From positions 20,180-84,179 of the forward strand of contig VRUH01000015.1 in NCBI GenBank assembly GCA_019456185.1: DNA of 64,000 nt, written 5' to 3'. Made by a program: the position numbers and the translations under genes. Of this stretch, positions 7,971-16,045 are shown one piece after another. This stretch comes from Candidatus Glassbacteria bacterium. GTDB lineage: Bacteria; Gemmatimonadota; Glassbacteria; GWA2-58-10. Within the stretch, counting starts at the first letter, position 1. Each line of letters opens with the position of its first letter. The notes under the pieces were generated by a model that worked only from the letters and a program-made list of their open reading frames with translations, made no database searches and was not told the origin of the DNA.

Positions 7971-9155
7971 ATGGAAAAGATTATGCTATGGGAACCTGAC
8001 CAGGATCTGAGGAATGCACTGGCGCTGTATATCAATAACCTAGGTTACAAAACAGTAGCCCTCGGAAGAGCGACTAACTTCAGGGAAGCGGTCGAATTGG
8101 AGCAGCCGCTTGTCTGTCTGCTGCCGGTAGATCTGGATAAGGGTACGAAAGTCGCTTTCGGGCACCTGGACCGCAAATTCGATGTCAAGGGAGTAATGTC
8201 CGTAATTCTGCCTGAATTCGTTTCAGATGACAGCGGCGAGCTCGGCCCGTCGGGTGTGGTTATCGACCGGATCAGCAAGCCTTTCGGCATCAGGGAACTC
8301 GCCGATTGCCTCGATAAGGCGATGGAAAGGAAGCATAAGCTTGTTAGCTCCCCTTTTCCGTGGGAGCAGAGTCTTGAAGTCCGGGCTCTGCGGAACACCG
8401 GCGAGTTGAAAGAGGCGCTGAAGCTCCGGTACGAGGTCTACCGGGAAGTGGGGTTCTTAGAATCCTCCGAGCACGGATTGGACCTGGACCCGTACGATTT
8501 CAAATCGACAATCTTCGGCGCATTTATCACCAATGGAGAGCAGAGCGAACTGGCCGGTACGATCAGGATTATCCAGGATACAGGTTTCGGGCTCCATCGC
8601 CGCCAGGTGGCCGAGGTGATGGCCGGGAATGGGATCGATCCGGACGCCGTGGAAGCGAGCGTGATGAGCGGATCACTCCCGGCCCTGCAGACCTTCCGGC
8701 TCAAACAGTCGGATTGCCGCAGGCTCTACACCGGCTTCGCCACCGATACAAGCCGCAGTTCGGTCCGGGTCTCGACCGGCGTGCACGAGCTGTCGCGGCT
8801 GGTGATCGGCCGCAGGCACAGGCTAAACAGCGCCGGAATGGAGCGGCGTCTCTACGAACTCGTGATCGCCCACTGCTGTGCGGCCGCTCCGAAAAAGAAC
8901 TGGTTCGTTATCGCCGTGCATCCTGCCAAAACGCGGAAGTACCTACGGTTCGGCTTTCAAAACATTTCTCAACTGGGAATTCAGGCCTACATAGGTATCG
9001 ATCAACCCGCAGCGTTGATGGTCTGGGACCTGCAACGCTATCTTCAGCTGCCGAATCCGTTCACCACCGAGCTGGATGAGAATATCGTGGAGTACAACTA
9101 CCGCGACAGCCTGGTCAGTGCATTTCCCGACCGCAGAGTGGCCATTGTGGAATAA
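7971..9155 (+). CDS. FeeM/LuxI-like N-acyltransferase with N-terminal pseudo-receiver domain
   Basis: 394 aa. Residues 1-120 fold like a receiver (MLWEPDQDLRNALALYINNL ... RISKPFGIRELADCLD, Lys103), but the phospho-acceptor position reads LVCLLPVDL with no Asp at the strand end, so it is probably a pseudo-receiver. Residues about 138-385 match the GNAT-fold N-acyl amino acid synthase (FeeM) / acyl-homoserine-lactone synthase group: KLRYEVYREVGFLE, the AGTIRI strand, HELSRLVIGRRHR and the late segment KYLRFGFQNI. Members move an acyl chain from acyl-ACP to an amine. Substrates cannot be told. The ATG at 7971 is chosen over 7905 because AGGAG lies six bases upstream. It is a monocistronic unit with its own promoter and terminator. 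Confidence 0.82.
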   Translation: MEKIMLWEPDQDLRNALALYINNLGYKTVALGRATNFREAVELEQPLVCLLPVDLDKGTKVAFGHLDRKFDVKGVMSVILPEFVSDDSGELGPSGVVIDRISKPFGIRELADCLDKAMERKHKLVSSPFPWEQSLEVRALRNTGELKEALKLRYEVYREVGFLESSEHGLDLDPYDFKSTIFGAFITNGEQSELAGTIRIIQDTGFGLHRRQVAEVMAGNGIDPDAVEASVMSGSLPALQTFRLKQSDCRRLYTGFATDTSRSSVRVSTGVHELSRLVIGRRHRLNSAGMERRLYELVIAHCCAAAPKKNWFVIAVHPAKTRKYLRFGFQNISQLGIQAYIGIDQPAALMVWDLQRYLQLPNPFTTELDENIVEYNYRDSLVSAFPDRRVAIVE

Positions 9156-9210
9156 AACCCGCAATAGCACTGCGGACCGGCCTGAGCGGATCATTCTAGT
9201 TCTTCTAAAA

Positions 9211-9250
9211 TACGCGAAAGCCCCGGCATCCCTGCCGGGGCTTTCGCGTA
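9211..9250 (+). terminator. Strong hairpin terminator after the acyltransferase gene
   Basis: A perfect 18-bp stem (9211-9228 with 9233-9250) and a 4-nt loop lie 55 bp downstream of the acyltransferase stop. The plus-strand side lacks a long T tract; the minus-strand side is followed by TTTTAGAAG, so it may work in both directions. It also marks the left limit of the accessory region. Confidence 0.75.
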
Positions 9251-9259
9251 TCAACAATA

Positions 9260-9298
9260 TGGTGAGCCGTGCAGGGATCGAACCTGCGACCCGCTGCT
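9260..9298 (-). repeat. tRNA-Lys 3'-end fragment, outer attachment-site remnant
   Basis: On the minus strand this is the T arm, acceptor 3' strand and CCA of a tRNA-Lys; no 5' half follows. It matches the intact tRNA-Lys at 56227-56302 except for a few positions, and T-stem changes occur as compensating pairs (CGCAGG/CCTGCA instead of CACAGG/CCTGTA). It therefore descends from a functional but different tRNA-Lys allele. Same orientation as the copies at 21910 and 56227, as expected for an att direct repeat. Confidence 0.8.
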
Positions 9299-9357
9299 AT
9301 CTAGCAGTGGTACGATGTTGCCAATTCGTTGATCGGGGTATCGGCTTCGATCTTTCC

Positions 9358-9392
9358 AAATGCTTGAATTCTCTCAAACTTGGTGATACCAT
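9358..9392 (+). repeat. Fragment of the right end of the intergenic repeat family
   Basis: The words TGCTTGAATTCTCTCA and a GGTGATACC-like end correspond to the conserved right end of the repeats at 31406-31797 and 36928-37332. As in those cases it lies shortly upstream of a plus-strand cargo gene (9450). Only a short degenerate piece remains. Confidence 0.4.
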
Positions 9393-9449
9393 ACGAAGAG
9401 AACTTCACGGATCATTCCTGCCCAGTTCCCTTCTCACCCCGGAGAGCAC

Positions 9450-11393
9450 ATGTCCAGACTATCTGTCTTCAGCTTGTTTATTATGTTCGCAGCATGGATA
9501 ATCACCTCAGCCGGATGCAGAGATCAGGGCGGTACGGCGCAGGAAGGAACGGCGCAGTTGGACAACTCTTGGTTTGTCGGCGCCCTACCCAGCTCGATTC
9601 GTCTGGATCCGGTCAGCGGGAAAATAATCGAGGACCGGCCGGATATTTATCAGATGAGACCCCTGGGCAACCTGCTGGAGCGAAACTGGGTTTATGACGG
9701 CGACACGGTCCGGCTGCACGCGGCGCGCGGCGAGTACGTCTCCTTTCAACTCGTTATCGGCCGGGCGGCGCACGACACCCTGAAAAATATTTTTGTCGAA
9801 ATGGCTCCCTTTTCGATTTCGGGAAAAAATCTCGAATACGATCCGAAACTATTTCTCGAGTGGTCGGTGAGAGTGAGAGCTATTTCCAGCGGCTATGACA
9901 TCAGTTCCTACGGTCCGGGGTGGTACCCTGATGCTCTTATCCCGTTCGAGGCCATTCAGGCGGACAGTCGCACCGGGAGACTCGTTTATCCACTCACCCT
10001 GCCCGATTTCCGCAACAATATCGACGAGCAGCGCTACCTGCTGGTCTGGGTCGACCAGTTCGTGCCGTTCAACAGAGAGAAAGCTCCTCCCGGAGTCTAC
10101 AACAGTGTTGTCAAGGTGCAGGTAGATGGAAGCATTAAAATGCTTCCCGTCGTGCTTAAAGTCTGGGACTTTGCCGTGCCGCGGGAAAACAGGCTGACCG
10201 GCAACATCCAGCAGAGTGGTTTTGTCCGCCGGCTGGATAAGGATCGGGAGTTGGAGTTGTACCAGTTGTTCAAGCGTCACCGGGTCATTCCTACCGATCC
10301 CAGCTATCGGCCGCAGTACAGTGTCTCGAGCTCCGGCAAGCTGACGATCGACTGGTCCGATTTCGATGCGAGGCTGAAGAAGTACTTTACCGGCCAGGCT
10401 TTTACCGCAAATTACGGTTATCAGGGGCCGAGTTATGGTGAGCCGATCGAGATTTTCGTGCTCCCCTTCAATTGTGCCAGGCACGAGGCAAGCCGGGGCG
10501 GCTGGCCCGATGTGGGTGGTGCCGAAAATGAGCAAAAGCCGGCAAACCGGGCTATCTATATCTCTGCAATCAAGCAGGTGCGTGAGCACGTGCTCTCGAT
10601 GGTGGACGCCGACAAGATACGGCTGGTGGTCTTCCAGAATGGCCTCGACGAGTCCTATTTCCCGGAAGCCTGGGACCGCATGGTCTACTACGGCAAGCTG
10701 TTCAAGGAATATTTCCCCGAAGCCGCCTACAGGGTGGACGGCGGCTACAGCAAAGAGGCAATGGAGGTTATCCACGAAGCCATCGACTACTGGTGCTGCC
10801 ATTCAGTAGGCTACAACATGGATACCGTCGAGGAATACCGCAAATTAGGGATCGAGGACTGGGTCTACGGTCCGATACTTTACGAGCGCCGGGGGAACAG
10901 CGGGGTCGGAAGCTCTACGTTTATCGACCTCGAGCTGACTAACGAGCGGGTGATAAGCTGGGCCTGCTGGAAATACCGCACCCTGACCTGGTGCAGCTGG
11001 GGCATCGGCAGCCAGTGGTCTCCGGCCTGGTACAGCCCGGAGACCTGGAAGCATGTTATCCGCCGCCAGGAGCAGGACACCTATTTCCGCAGTTACAACG
11101 GTAACGGCCAGGTGGTATACGCCCCCGGGGTGGTGCCTTCGGTGAACGTTATCTGCCCGAGCATAAGACTCAAAAACATGCGCGACGGTGTAGAGGAATA
11201 TGAATATTTCCGCCTTCTCACCAGTCTGGACGGCAATGCAGACAGAGCGGACGCCGTGGTGAATAAAATCATCAACCGCCCGTTCGGCAGGCAGAGTCTC
11301 GGCAATCTGGACGTCTGGAATCACAATCCTGAAGACTGGGACGCCGCGCGCATCGAGGTCGGGGAACTGATCGAACAGGCGGCAGCCAGATAG
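9450..11393 (+). CDS. Secreted DUF4091 / GH123-like lipoprotein
   Basis: 647 aa. A lipoprotein signal ends in ITSAGC (Cys23). The body is a beta-sandwich N-terminal part followed by a TIM-barrel-like domain, and the C-terminal DUF4091 region is clear: NGNGQVVYAPGVVPSVN, then CPSIRLKNMRDGVEEYEYF (about residues 552-590). GH123 enzymes are beta-N-acetylgalactosaminidases that use a substrate-assisted mechanism; DUF4091 proteins are wider relatives whose substrates are mostly unknown. It would be anchored in the envelope, acting on amino-sugar-containing glycans (inference). CGGAGAG lies ahead of the ATG. A paralogue of the same family lies at 41729-43585. It is the first cargo gene inside the outer att fragment. 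Confidence 0.82.
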   Translation: MSRLSVFSLFIMFAAWIITSAGCRDQGGTAQEGTAQLDNSWFVGALPSSIRLDPVSGKIIEDRPDIYQMRPLGNLLERNWVYDGDTVRLHAARGEYVSFQLVIGRAAHDTLKNIFVEMAPFSISGKNLEYDPKLFLEWSVRVRAISSGYDISSYGPGWYPDALIPFEAIQADSRTGRLVYPLTLPDFRNNIDEQRYLLVWVDQFVPFNREKAPPGVYNSVVKVQVDGSIKMLPVVLKVWDFAVPRENRLTGNIQQSGFVRRLDKDRELELYQLFKRHRVIPTDPSYRPQYSVSSSGKLTIDWSDFDARLKKYFTGQAFTANYGYQGPSYGEPIEIFVLPFNCARHEASRGGWPDVGGAENEQKPANRAIYISAIKQVREHVLSMVDADKIRLVVFQNGLDESYFPEAWDRMVYYGKLFKEYFPEAAYRVDGGYSKEAMEVIHEAIDYWCCHSVGYNMDTVEEYRKLGIEDWVYGPILYERRGNSGVGSSTFIDLELTNERVISWACWKYRTLTWCSWGIGSQWSPAWYSPETWKHVIRRQEQDTYFRSYNGNGQVVYAPGVVPSVNVICPSIRLKNMRDGVEEYEYFRLLTSLDGNADRADAVVNKIINRPFGRQSLGNLDVWNHNPEDWDAARIEVGELIEQAAAR

Positions 11394-11414
11394 AGCACAA
11401 GATGCGCATCAGCT

Positions 11415-11440
11415 AAAAGCCTGCCGCTCAGGACGCTTTT
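11415..11440 (+). terminator. Possible weak terminator hairpin
   Basis: AAAAG-CCTG, a CCGCT loop, CAGG-AC-GCTTTT form a short imperfect stem 22 bp after the stop of the DUF4091 gene, ending in four T. Weak, but well placed. Confidence 0.35.
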
Positions 11441-11532
11441 CAGCCGCGAAGGCACGGGGATGGTCATCTGGAAAACGAGCTGGGATGATGACGGAACGAC
11501 GGTATTTTCAAATGCGGCAACTATTTCGGCGA

Positions 11533-11711
11533 TCACGGCCACTTTGACCAGCGTAGCCTGCTCGGCCTGGCGCAGGGCAAAAGCTATCTGTTCCTCCGTG
11601 TAATGGCTCTTGCGCAAGGCAGAATCCTTCTCGTTGACTGATTATATACCAGTACTCCAATTCCGCCAAACCCTAACATTATCATTGGACCTATTTCCGG
11701 GGAGCAGGTCA
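11533..11711 (-). mobile_element. IS3-family insertion sequence remnant (left end plus orfA N terminus)
   Basis: Reading the minus strand from 11711, the sequence starts with an IS3-type terminal repeat (TGACCTGCTCCCCGG) and then, from a TTG at 11617, encodes RKSHYTEEQIAFALRQAEQA. This is the hallmark N terminus of IS3-group OrfA (HTH of the transposase). After about 28 codons the similarity ends and the frame is unrelated, so the rest of the IS (orfA end, orfB with DDE, right repeat) is deleted. The first three bases of the terminal repeat are the stop codon of the adjacent 741-aa gene. The same repeat type bounds the short repeats elsewhere in this island. Confidence 0.8.
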
Positions 11712-13934
11712 CTTAAATTTCTTCCAGCCAAGATCCAGCACAACCTCATCCCTGAGAATATCACCCTGCATCAGCTTTACTAATACCAGGTATGGAAAGT
11801 CGAGATTTAGCTGGGCAATCTGAACAATACCACCGGTGCCCGGAAGCATAAGCACTTCCTCTTCCATCATAGTCAGATTATTCACAGTGTTGAGCTGGAT
11901 CGAGGCGTTTTCAACAGGCCTGGTTGCCGTGATACGCAATACTTCTCCTTCTCTTTCGACCTTTAAATTTTCAGGCATACCGATAATGCAGCTCATGGGG
12001 CTGGCCGGTTCTTCCGGAAAAAGAAGCTGTGTTTTGCCATCCTCCTTATTTAGCGGAATCGGCTGATGGTTCCAGACATCGACATAATGCCAGTTATCCG
12101 GATGCTCGACTTCCATGAAAGGTCCAATCAATCTTTTGCTTTCCCAGGGGGCTTTTTCCCGGCCGTCCTGATACGCAGGATAAACACATTTTTCAGTTGT
12201 CGGAAATGCGTTAACGTAAAGGTCATCGCGATAATCCGCGACAAGCGGTATCGGGTTGTCGGTCAAAAAAGCATCCCGGTTTTCACGGATAATCCTGCTG
12301 TAACGATGGATCAAGATGCGCTCATGAGGCGGGACCAGGGCGATGTCACCAAAATTATCTTCCCAGATAAAGAGGCCGTTGCCGTTGAATAAAGCATTAT
12401 AAACGAGTTCCTCGCGGTTTCGCATTGCCCGGAGGGTGTTGTAAACGATATGCTCCGGGATGACGAATCGCAAAAGATCCACATTGGGCATTTTATTGCT
12501 CGTGGGCGCTCTTTCCTGCCAGCTACCTGTAATCAGGGCTGCCGTTTTCAGATTTGGCCTGCTTTCGGTCATATAAATAATATCCGGGTTGACAGCGTCA
12601 AGAGCTTCACGGAAAGACATATCGGTTTCATTCATGGTATCCAGGTAAAGCCCGTCACCGCCAATCGCTTTCAAGGCCCGGGCGCACTGCTCGGCATGAT
12701 CTCTGCGGCCTCTCATGATATCCCACGGGTTGTAAGAGAAGAAAACTTTTACCCCACGTGCATGGGCCCGGTCTACCAGTTGACGCAAGCCTTCCAGCCC
12801 TCCCGGTAAACTTTCAAGCACATCGAACTGATCGCGCTGGTCGATACCCAGACGAGGATAGTTGTGCCAGAGCAGGAGATAGTCATAGCCGCCGAAATTC
12901 AGTTCGCCCTCGTCCAAAAACTCGTCGATCCTGAACCGGTTGGTTTCCGGGTCATAGATGTCGAGGCCATAGAGGAAAGTAAAATGGCCTACCGGTCGCT
13001 GCCGGTAATCCTGCTGGATCGGCCGCTGGTAATAAGTGAAATCAAAGCCGGAACGGACATGTTTTTTGAATGCATCGTACGCTGCGTGCCAGTCTCCCTG
13101 ATGGGGAACAATCCGGCAGCTCAGGAGTTCTGTTTGTTCACCGGGCTTCTGAGTGATGCTGAAAGCTTTTGTCCTGAAATCATTTTTATCAGAGAAAGAA
13201 AAATCCAGCTTCGATTCGGTAATCTGAAAATAAATCCCCCTGTCGAGCTGTGTGTTGAAGATATCTATCGGCATCCCGGGGTCATCTTTATCGGTCCAAT
13301 ACATAAATGAGGTTTCAGGCGAATCGATACAGAAATAGTGATAGTAAGAAGCCTTACCCGGGAACAGGCAGTGCGTTTCAGCTTCGCTTCCCAGCACCAT
13401 TTTCTGCATGAGGGGGAAAGTTATCCAACTGGTGACAGTCCTGCCGATAGTTGTCCATTTGAGAGGATAAAGAGGTTCTTCTTCCACAGGTGGAGAGGAA
13501 TTCAACGCCTCAACCTTCCAGTCCAGCTCAGGTCCTGTGCCCAGGGAGAAGGTTTGTGTTACCACAAGGGTATTTGCGCCATATCTGGGATGCTGGGTTA
13601 CCGTGAGAGAAACTCTTTCTCCTGATTTATTTTCCTCTACTGAATACAAGTAAGACCCCATGCGTCCGATTGCACAAAACATCAGCGGCGGGTTCCCGGC
13701 TAGAAAGTCGGTACCGGTGGCTTTTTCTACCACACTCGTGAGCTCTACTCCTTTGTCGAACAAGATCGTATACCGTACTGCATCATTTTCCAGAACTATA
13801 TTTTTGACATTCGCTTTGTCAGGAAGGTAACTCAGACTGACCTCGGCAAACCCTCTTGCGGAGAAGATGAAGAGTAAAGCGAAAAACATGGCCAACGAAA
13901 CAGGATTTTTTCTCAAAAGCCCGGTATTATTCAT
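11709..13934 (-). CDS. Secreted TIM-barrel protein, glycoside-hydrolase-like (DUF6259-type)
   Basis: 741 aa from the ATG at 13934, which has GAGGTG upstream. The longer frame to 13988 is not preferred because the export signal (about residues 8-30, ending SARGFA) follows the later start. An N-terminal beta-sandwich (about 30-290) precedes a TIM-barrel region with YDYLLLWHNYPR, VDRAHARGVKVFFSYNPWD, DGLYLDTMNETD and IIYMTESRP, resembling GH36/GH31-like or DUF6259 proteins. The Asp in LYLDT is a candidate catalytic residue. The TGA stop is the first codon of an IS3 terminal repeat, so the natural C terminus may have been changed. The SUMF1 gene is 62 bp upstream on the same strand. Substrate not predictable. 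Confidence 0.62.
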   Translation of the reverse strand: MNNTGLLRKNPVSLAMFFALLFIFSARGFAEVSLSYLPDKANVKNIVLENDAVRYTILFDKGVELTSVVEKATGTDFLAGNPPLMFCAIGRMGSYLYSVEENKSGERVSLTVTQHPRYGANTLVVTQTFSLGTGPELDWKVEALNSSPPVEEEPLYPLKWTTIGRTVTSWITFPLMQKMVLGSEAETHCLFPGKASYYHYFCIDSPETSFMYWTDKDDPGMPIDIFNTQLDRGIYFQITESKLDFSFSDKNDFRTKAFSITQKPGEQTELLSCRIVPHQGDWHAAYDAFKKHVRSGFDFTYYQRPIQQDYRQRPVGHFTFLYGLDIYDPETNRFRIDEFLDEGELNFGGYDYLLLWHNYPRLGIDQRDQFDVLESLPGGLEGLRQLVDRAHARGVKVFFSYNPWDIMRGRRDHAEQCARALKAIGGDGLYLDTMNETDMSFREALDAVNPDIIYMTESRPNLKTAALITGSWQERAPTSNKMPNVDLLRFVIPEHIVYNTLRAMRNREELVYNALFNGNGLFIWEDNFGDIALVPPHERILIHRYSRIIRENRDAFLTDNPIPLVADYRDDLYVNAFPTTEKCVYPAYQDGREKAPWESKRLIGPFMEVEHPDNWHYVDVWNHQPIPLNKEDGKTQLLFPEEPASPMSCIIGMPENLKVEREGEVLRITATRPVENASIQLNTVNNLTMMEEEVLMLPGTGGIVQIAQLNLDFPYLVLVKLMQGDILRDEVVLDLGWKKFK

Positions 13935-13996
13935 ATTCACCTCATGGAATAGTGCTAAGTCGTAAAAAGAATTTAACTCCAATCGCAACAGGATTG

Positions 13997-14815
13997 TTAA
14001 TCAGCATCTTTCACGCACCTGAAACCAACGGTAGCGCACCTGTTCAACGCAGGAGACATAAGCCATAACTTGGTCCGCTGGTAAGTCGTGATGGGCCCTC
14101 CCCGGAAATACCACGGACTCTCGTTCGCATTGAAATATCCGCCACCCCGAATCCATGAATAATGATGGTAGCCGTCCGACTGAAAAGTATCTGTCCATTC
14201 CCATGCATTGCCGGCCATGTCCAGGCAGCCGTACGGGCTGGCTCCTTCTGGGTAGCTGCCGACAGGCCTGGTGCTGTCGGAATCCATGTTCGCTTTAGCC
14301 GGATCATAGTTATTTCCCCAGGGCCATAATCTTCCATCAGTACCCTGCGCCGCCTTTTGCCATTCTTCCTCTGTGGGGAGCCGCTTACCGGCCCATTGGG
14401 CATATGCCTTTGCTTCCTCCAATGAGATCCAGACCACCGGATGATTTCCTTCGCCTTTCGGATAGGTGCCATCGCGCCAGTGCTTGAGGAAACAATTGGG
14501 CCATTTGGGCCTGTATCCGGTGGCCTCGAGAAATTGCTTGAACTGTTCATTGGTTGCTTCTGTCCTGTCGATATAAAAGGCGGGAAGATTGAGTTCCTTT
14601 GTCATACTGTAGCGGCGGCCGCGCTCGTCTGTGATCAGTGAGTCGAGAGCTTTGCCATCCCGCGTGCCTGCACTGTATTCCACGTGGTAAGTAAATTTCC
14701 CGGCAGGCACCAGCACCATGTCGGAGTAATCGGCAGATTTGGCAAATGCTCTTTGGGCAGAAATCAATCCAGATATAATCACCGCAAATTGGATGATAAA
14801 ACGTTTATGATTCAT
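13997..14815 (-). CDS. Secreted SUMF1 / formylglycine-generating-enzyme-family protein
   Basis: 272 aa from the ATG at 14815, which has a strong AGGAGGG and a good signal peptide (cleavage near AQRAFA). The SUMF1/FGE-sulfatase fold covers about residues 32-270: MVLVPAGKF, YIDRTEATNEQFKQFL, HPVVWISLEEAKAYAQWAGK, RLPTEEEWQKAA, WPWGN, CLDMAGNAWEWTDTF, RGGGYF and VGFRC. Family members either convert sulfatase Cys to formylglycine or bind ligands. No sulfatase gene is in the window and the copper-binding Cys pair of true FGE is not evident, so a non-FGE role in the envelope is as likely. It is followed 62 bp later by the TIM-barrel gene and probably co-transcribed. Confidence 0.85.
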   Translation of the reverse strand: MNHKRFIIQFAVIISGLISAQRAFAKSADYSDMVLVPAGKFTYHVEYSAGTRDGKALDSLITDERGRRYSMTKELNLPAFYIDRTEATNEQFKQFLEATGYRPKWPNCFLKHWRDGTYPKGEGNHPVVWISLEEAKAYAQWAGKRLPTEEEWQKAAQGTDGRLWPWGNNYDPAKANMDSDSTRPVGSYPEGASPYGCLDMAGNAWEWTDTFQSDGYHHYSWIRGGGYFNANESPWYFRGGPITTYQRTKLWLMSPALNRCATVGFRCVKDAD

Positions 14816-14988
14816 CTTCCCTCCTGTGAAAGAGCAGTCGGTAGAAGTTACTATGGTACAAGAAAAAAATAAACACAGGTGTTTGAGGGACCTCCGTTTA
14901 CAAGCTCTAAAAAACTGGGGAGACCCCCACGCAGAGAAAATCCCGCAGGCCCCGGCCTCCAAGAAGTGTCCTTTTTTTGGATACTGCA

Positions 14989-15936
14989 TTAGCGAGTGAT
15001 TTTCAGATCGTCGATCCAGGCTCGCTGCTCGTGCGGCACACCGGGCCCGAAATAGGGCAGCATCAAAAACTGGTTGATTTTCATGGTCGGGTGCTGGCCC
15101 GTGCGGAACAGTACGTCACGGTAGTCCATAATCAACTCACCGTCGTACCAGTACTGCAGCACTCCATCGTTGATCCCTTTACCGTCAACAATACTATTGA
15201 GCTTGAACCGCGCCTTGATGTGGTGCCAGTCGTTTTTGTAGTAAGGACCCGGCTGGTCGCTGAAATAAATCTTGTCCGGTCCCCAGCCCTTGCCGTTCCA
15301 GTACATTTCACCGCTCTTGTAATGACCGCCGCCGTAACCATCCGGGTCCCCGTTGCCGCCGGCGACCGATCGCTTTTCAGTCACCCCGACCAGGTTTTCT
15401 CCGGCCCGGGCCTGGTCCATGTTCTGCCCGTCCTGGATCAGCAGTCTAGGCCTGCCGCCGACCGCCTCGACGTAAAGAGTCAGGTGACTGAACGCGCCAC
15501 CGTCATAAGGACCGTTTTCAGTGGTCATGAAATGCAGCATGTGCGGGTGGTAGCTCCTTCCCGACCAGTCCCAGTCAGTGCTGAACTTGATGTAGAAGCT
15601 CAGGGTGACACTTTCGGTGGGGGTAAAGAGCACCCTGCCGTGCCCGCCCACCGGTTTTCGATCTCCTTTTTTCTTCCAGTGCCAGACACAACTGTGGCCG
15701 CTGCCCTGGATATGGTCGGCCGAGGTTATTTCTAAGTCGGGACTGTCGTACCAGCCCCTGGAGGCCCAGTCCGTGTCCTCGAATTTATCCTCGAACAGGA
15801 CGGTTTCCGCTGCTAAAACGGGGTTATTTAGCGGCAAGAGAAAAAGAACGCTTACGAAAAAGCCGAGAACCGCCAAGAGGGTTTGCGAGAGTTTCCTAAT
15901 CCGGAAACCGCTTTTCAACCTGGATTTCTTACTCAT
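14989..15936 (-). CDS. Secreted jelly-roll (ConA-like) protein, possible polysaccharide lyase
   Basis: 315 aa with a signal peptide (hydrophobic 18-42, ending VLAAE). The mature part is beta-rich: FEDKFEDTDW, WHWKKKGDRKP, LSFYIKFSTDWDW, HPHMLHFMTTENG, WHHIKARFKLN, GVLQYWYDGELIMDYRDV and AWIDDLKITR. This pattern fits heparin-lyase/alginate-lyase-like jelly-roll proteins, where the concave face binds a polyanionic glycan. I cannot place the catalytic residues, so binding only is possible. It lies in the minus-strand series of secreted glycan-related genes, 173 bp before the SUMF1 start. Confidence 0.6.
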   Translation of the reverse strand: MSKKSRLKSGFRIRKLSQTLLAVLGFFVSVLFLLPLNNPVLAAETVLFEDKFEDTDWASRGWYDSPDLEITSADHIQGSGHSCVWHWKKKGDRKPVGGHGRVLFTPTESVTLSFYIKFSTDWDWSGRSYHPHMLHFMTTENGPYDGGAFSHLTLYVEAVGGRPRLLIQDGQNMDQARAGENLVGVTEKRSVAGGNGDPDGYGGGHYKSGEMYWNGKGWGPDKIYFSDQPGPYYKNDWHHIKARFKLNSIVDGKGINDGVLQYWYDGELIMDYRDVLFRTGQHPTMKINQFLMLPYFGPGVPHEQRAWIDDLKITR

Positions 15937-16045
15937 ATCTCCTCCTCCTCAGCTTTGTTTGAGTAGCCGTGTTCTTCCCAGGCAATCGGTGATGCAAATA
16001 AGCAGCGCGGTGGAAAGTCCAAAAAAAATTGCTTCCCAACCACAT

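Noticed and set aside
9849..10802. Minus-strand frame of 317 codons inside the first DUF4091 gene
   Set aside because: The plus strand has a lipoprotein signal, a good ribosome-binding site and family motifs; the antisense frame has none.
11321..11532. C-terminal part of the 98-codon minus-strand frame after the IS3 OrfA start
   Set aside because: Similarity to OrfA ends after about 28 codons; the remainder runs antisense into the end of the DUF4091 gene and is not transposase.
13997..14815. Use of the SUMF1 protein as proof of a sulfatase system
   Set aside because: No sulfatase gene with a C/S-x-P-x-R motif was found in the window, and the copper-site Cys pair of true formylglycine-generating enzymes is not evident.
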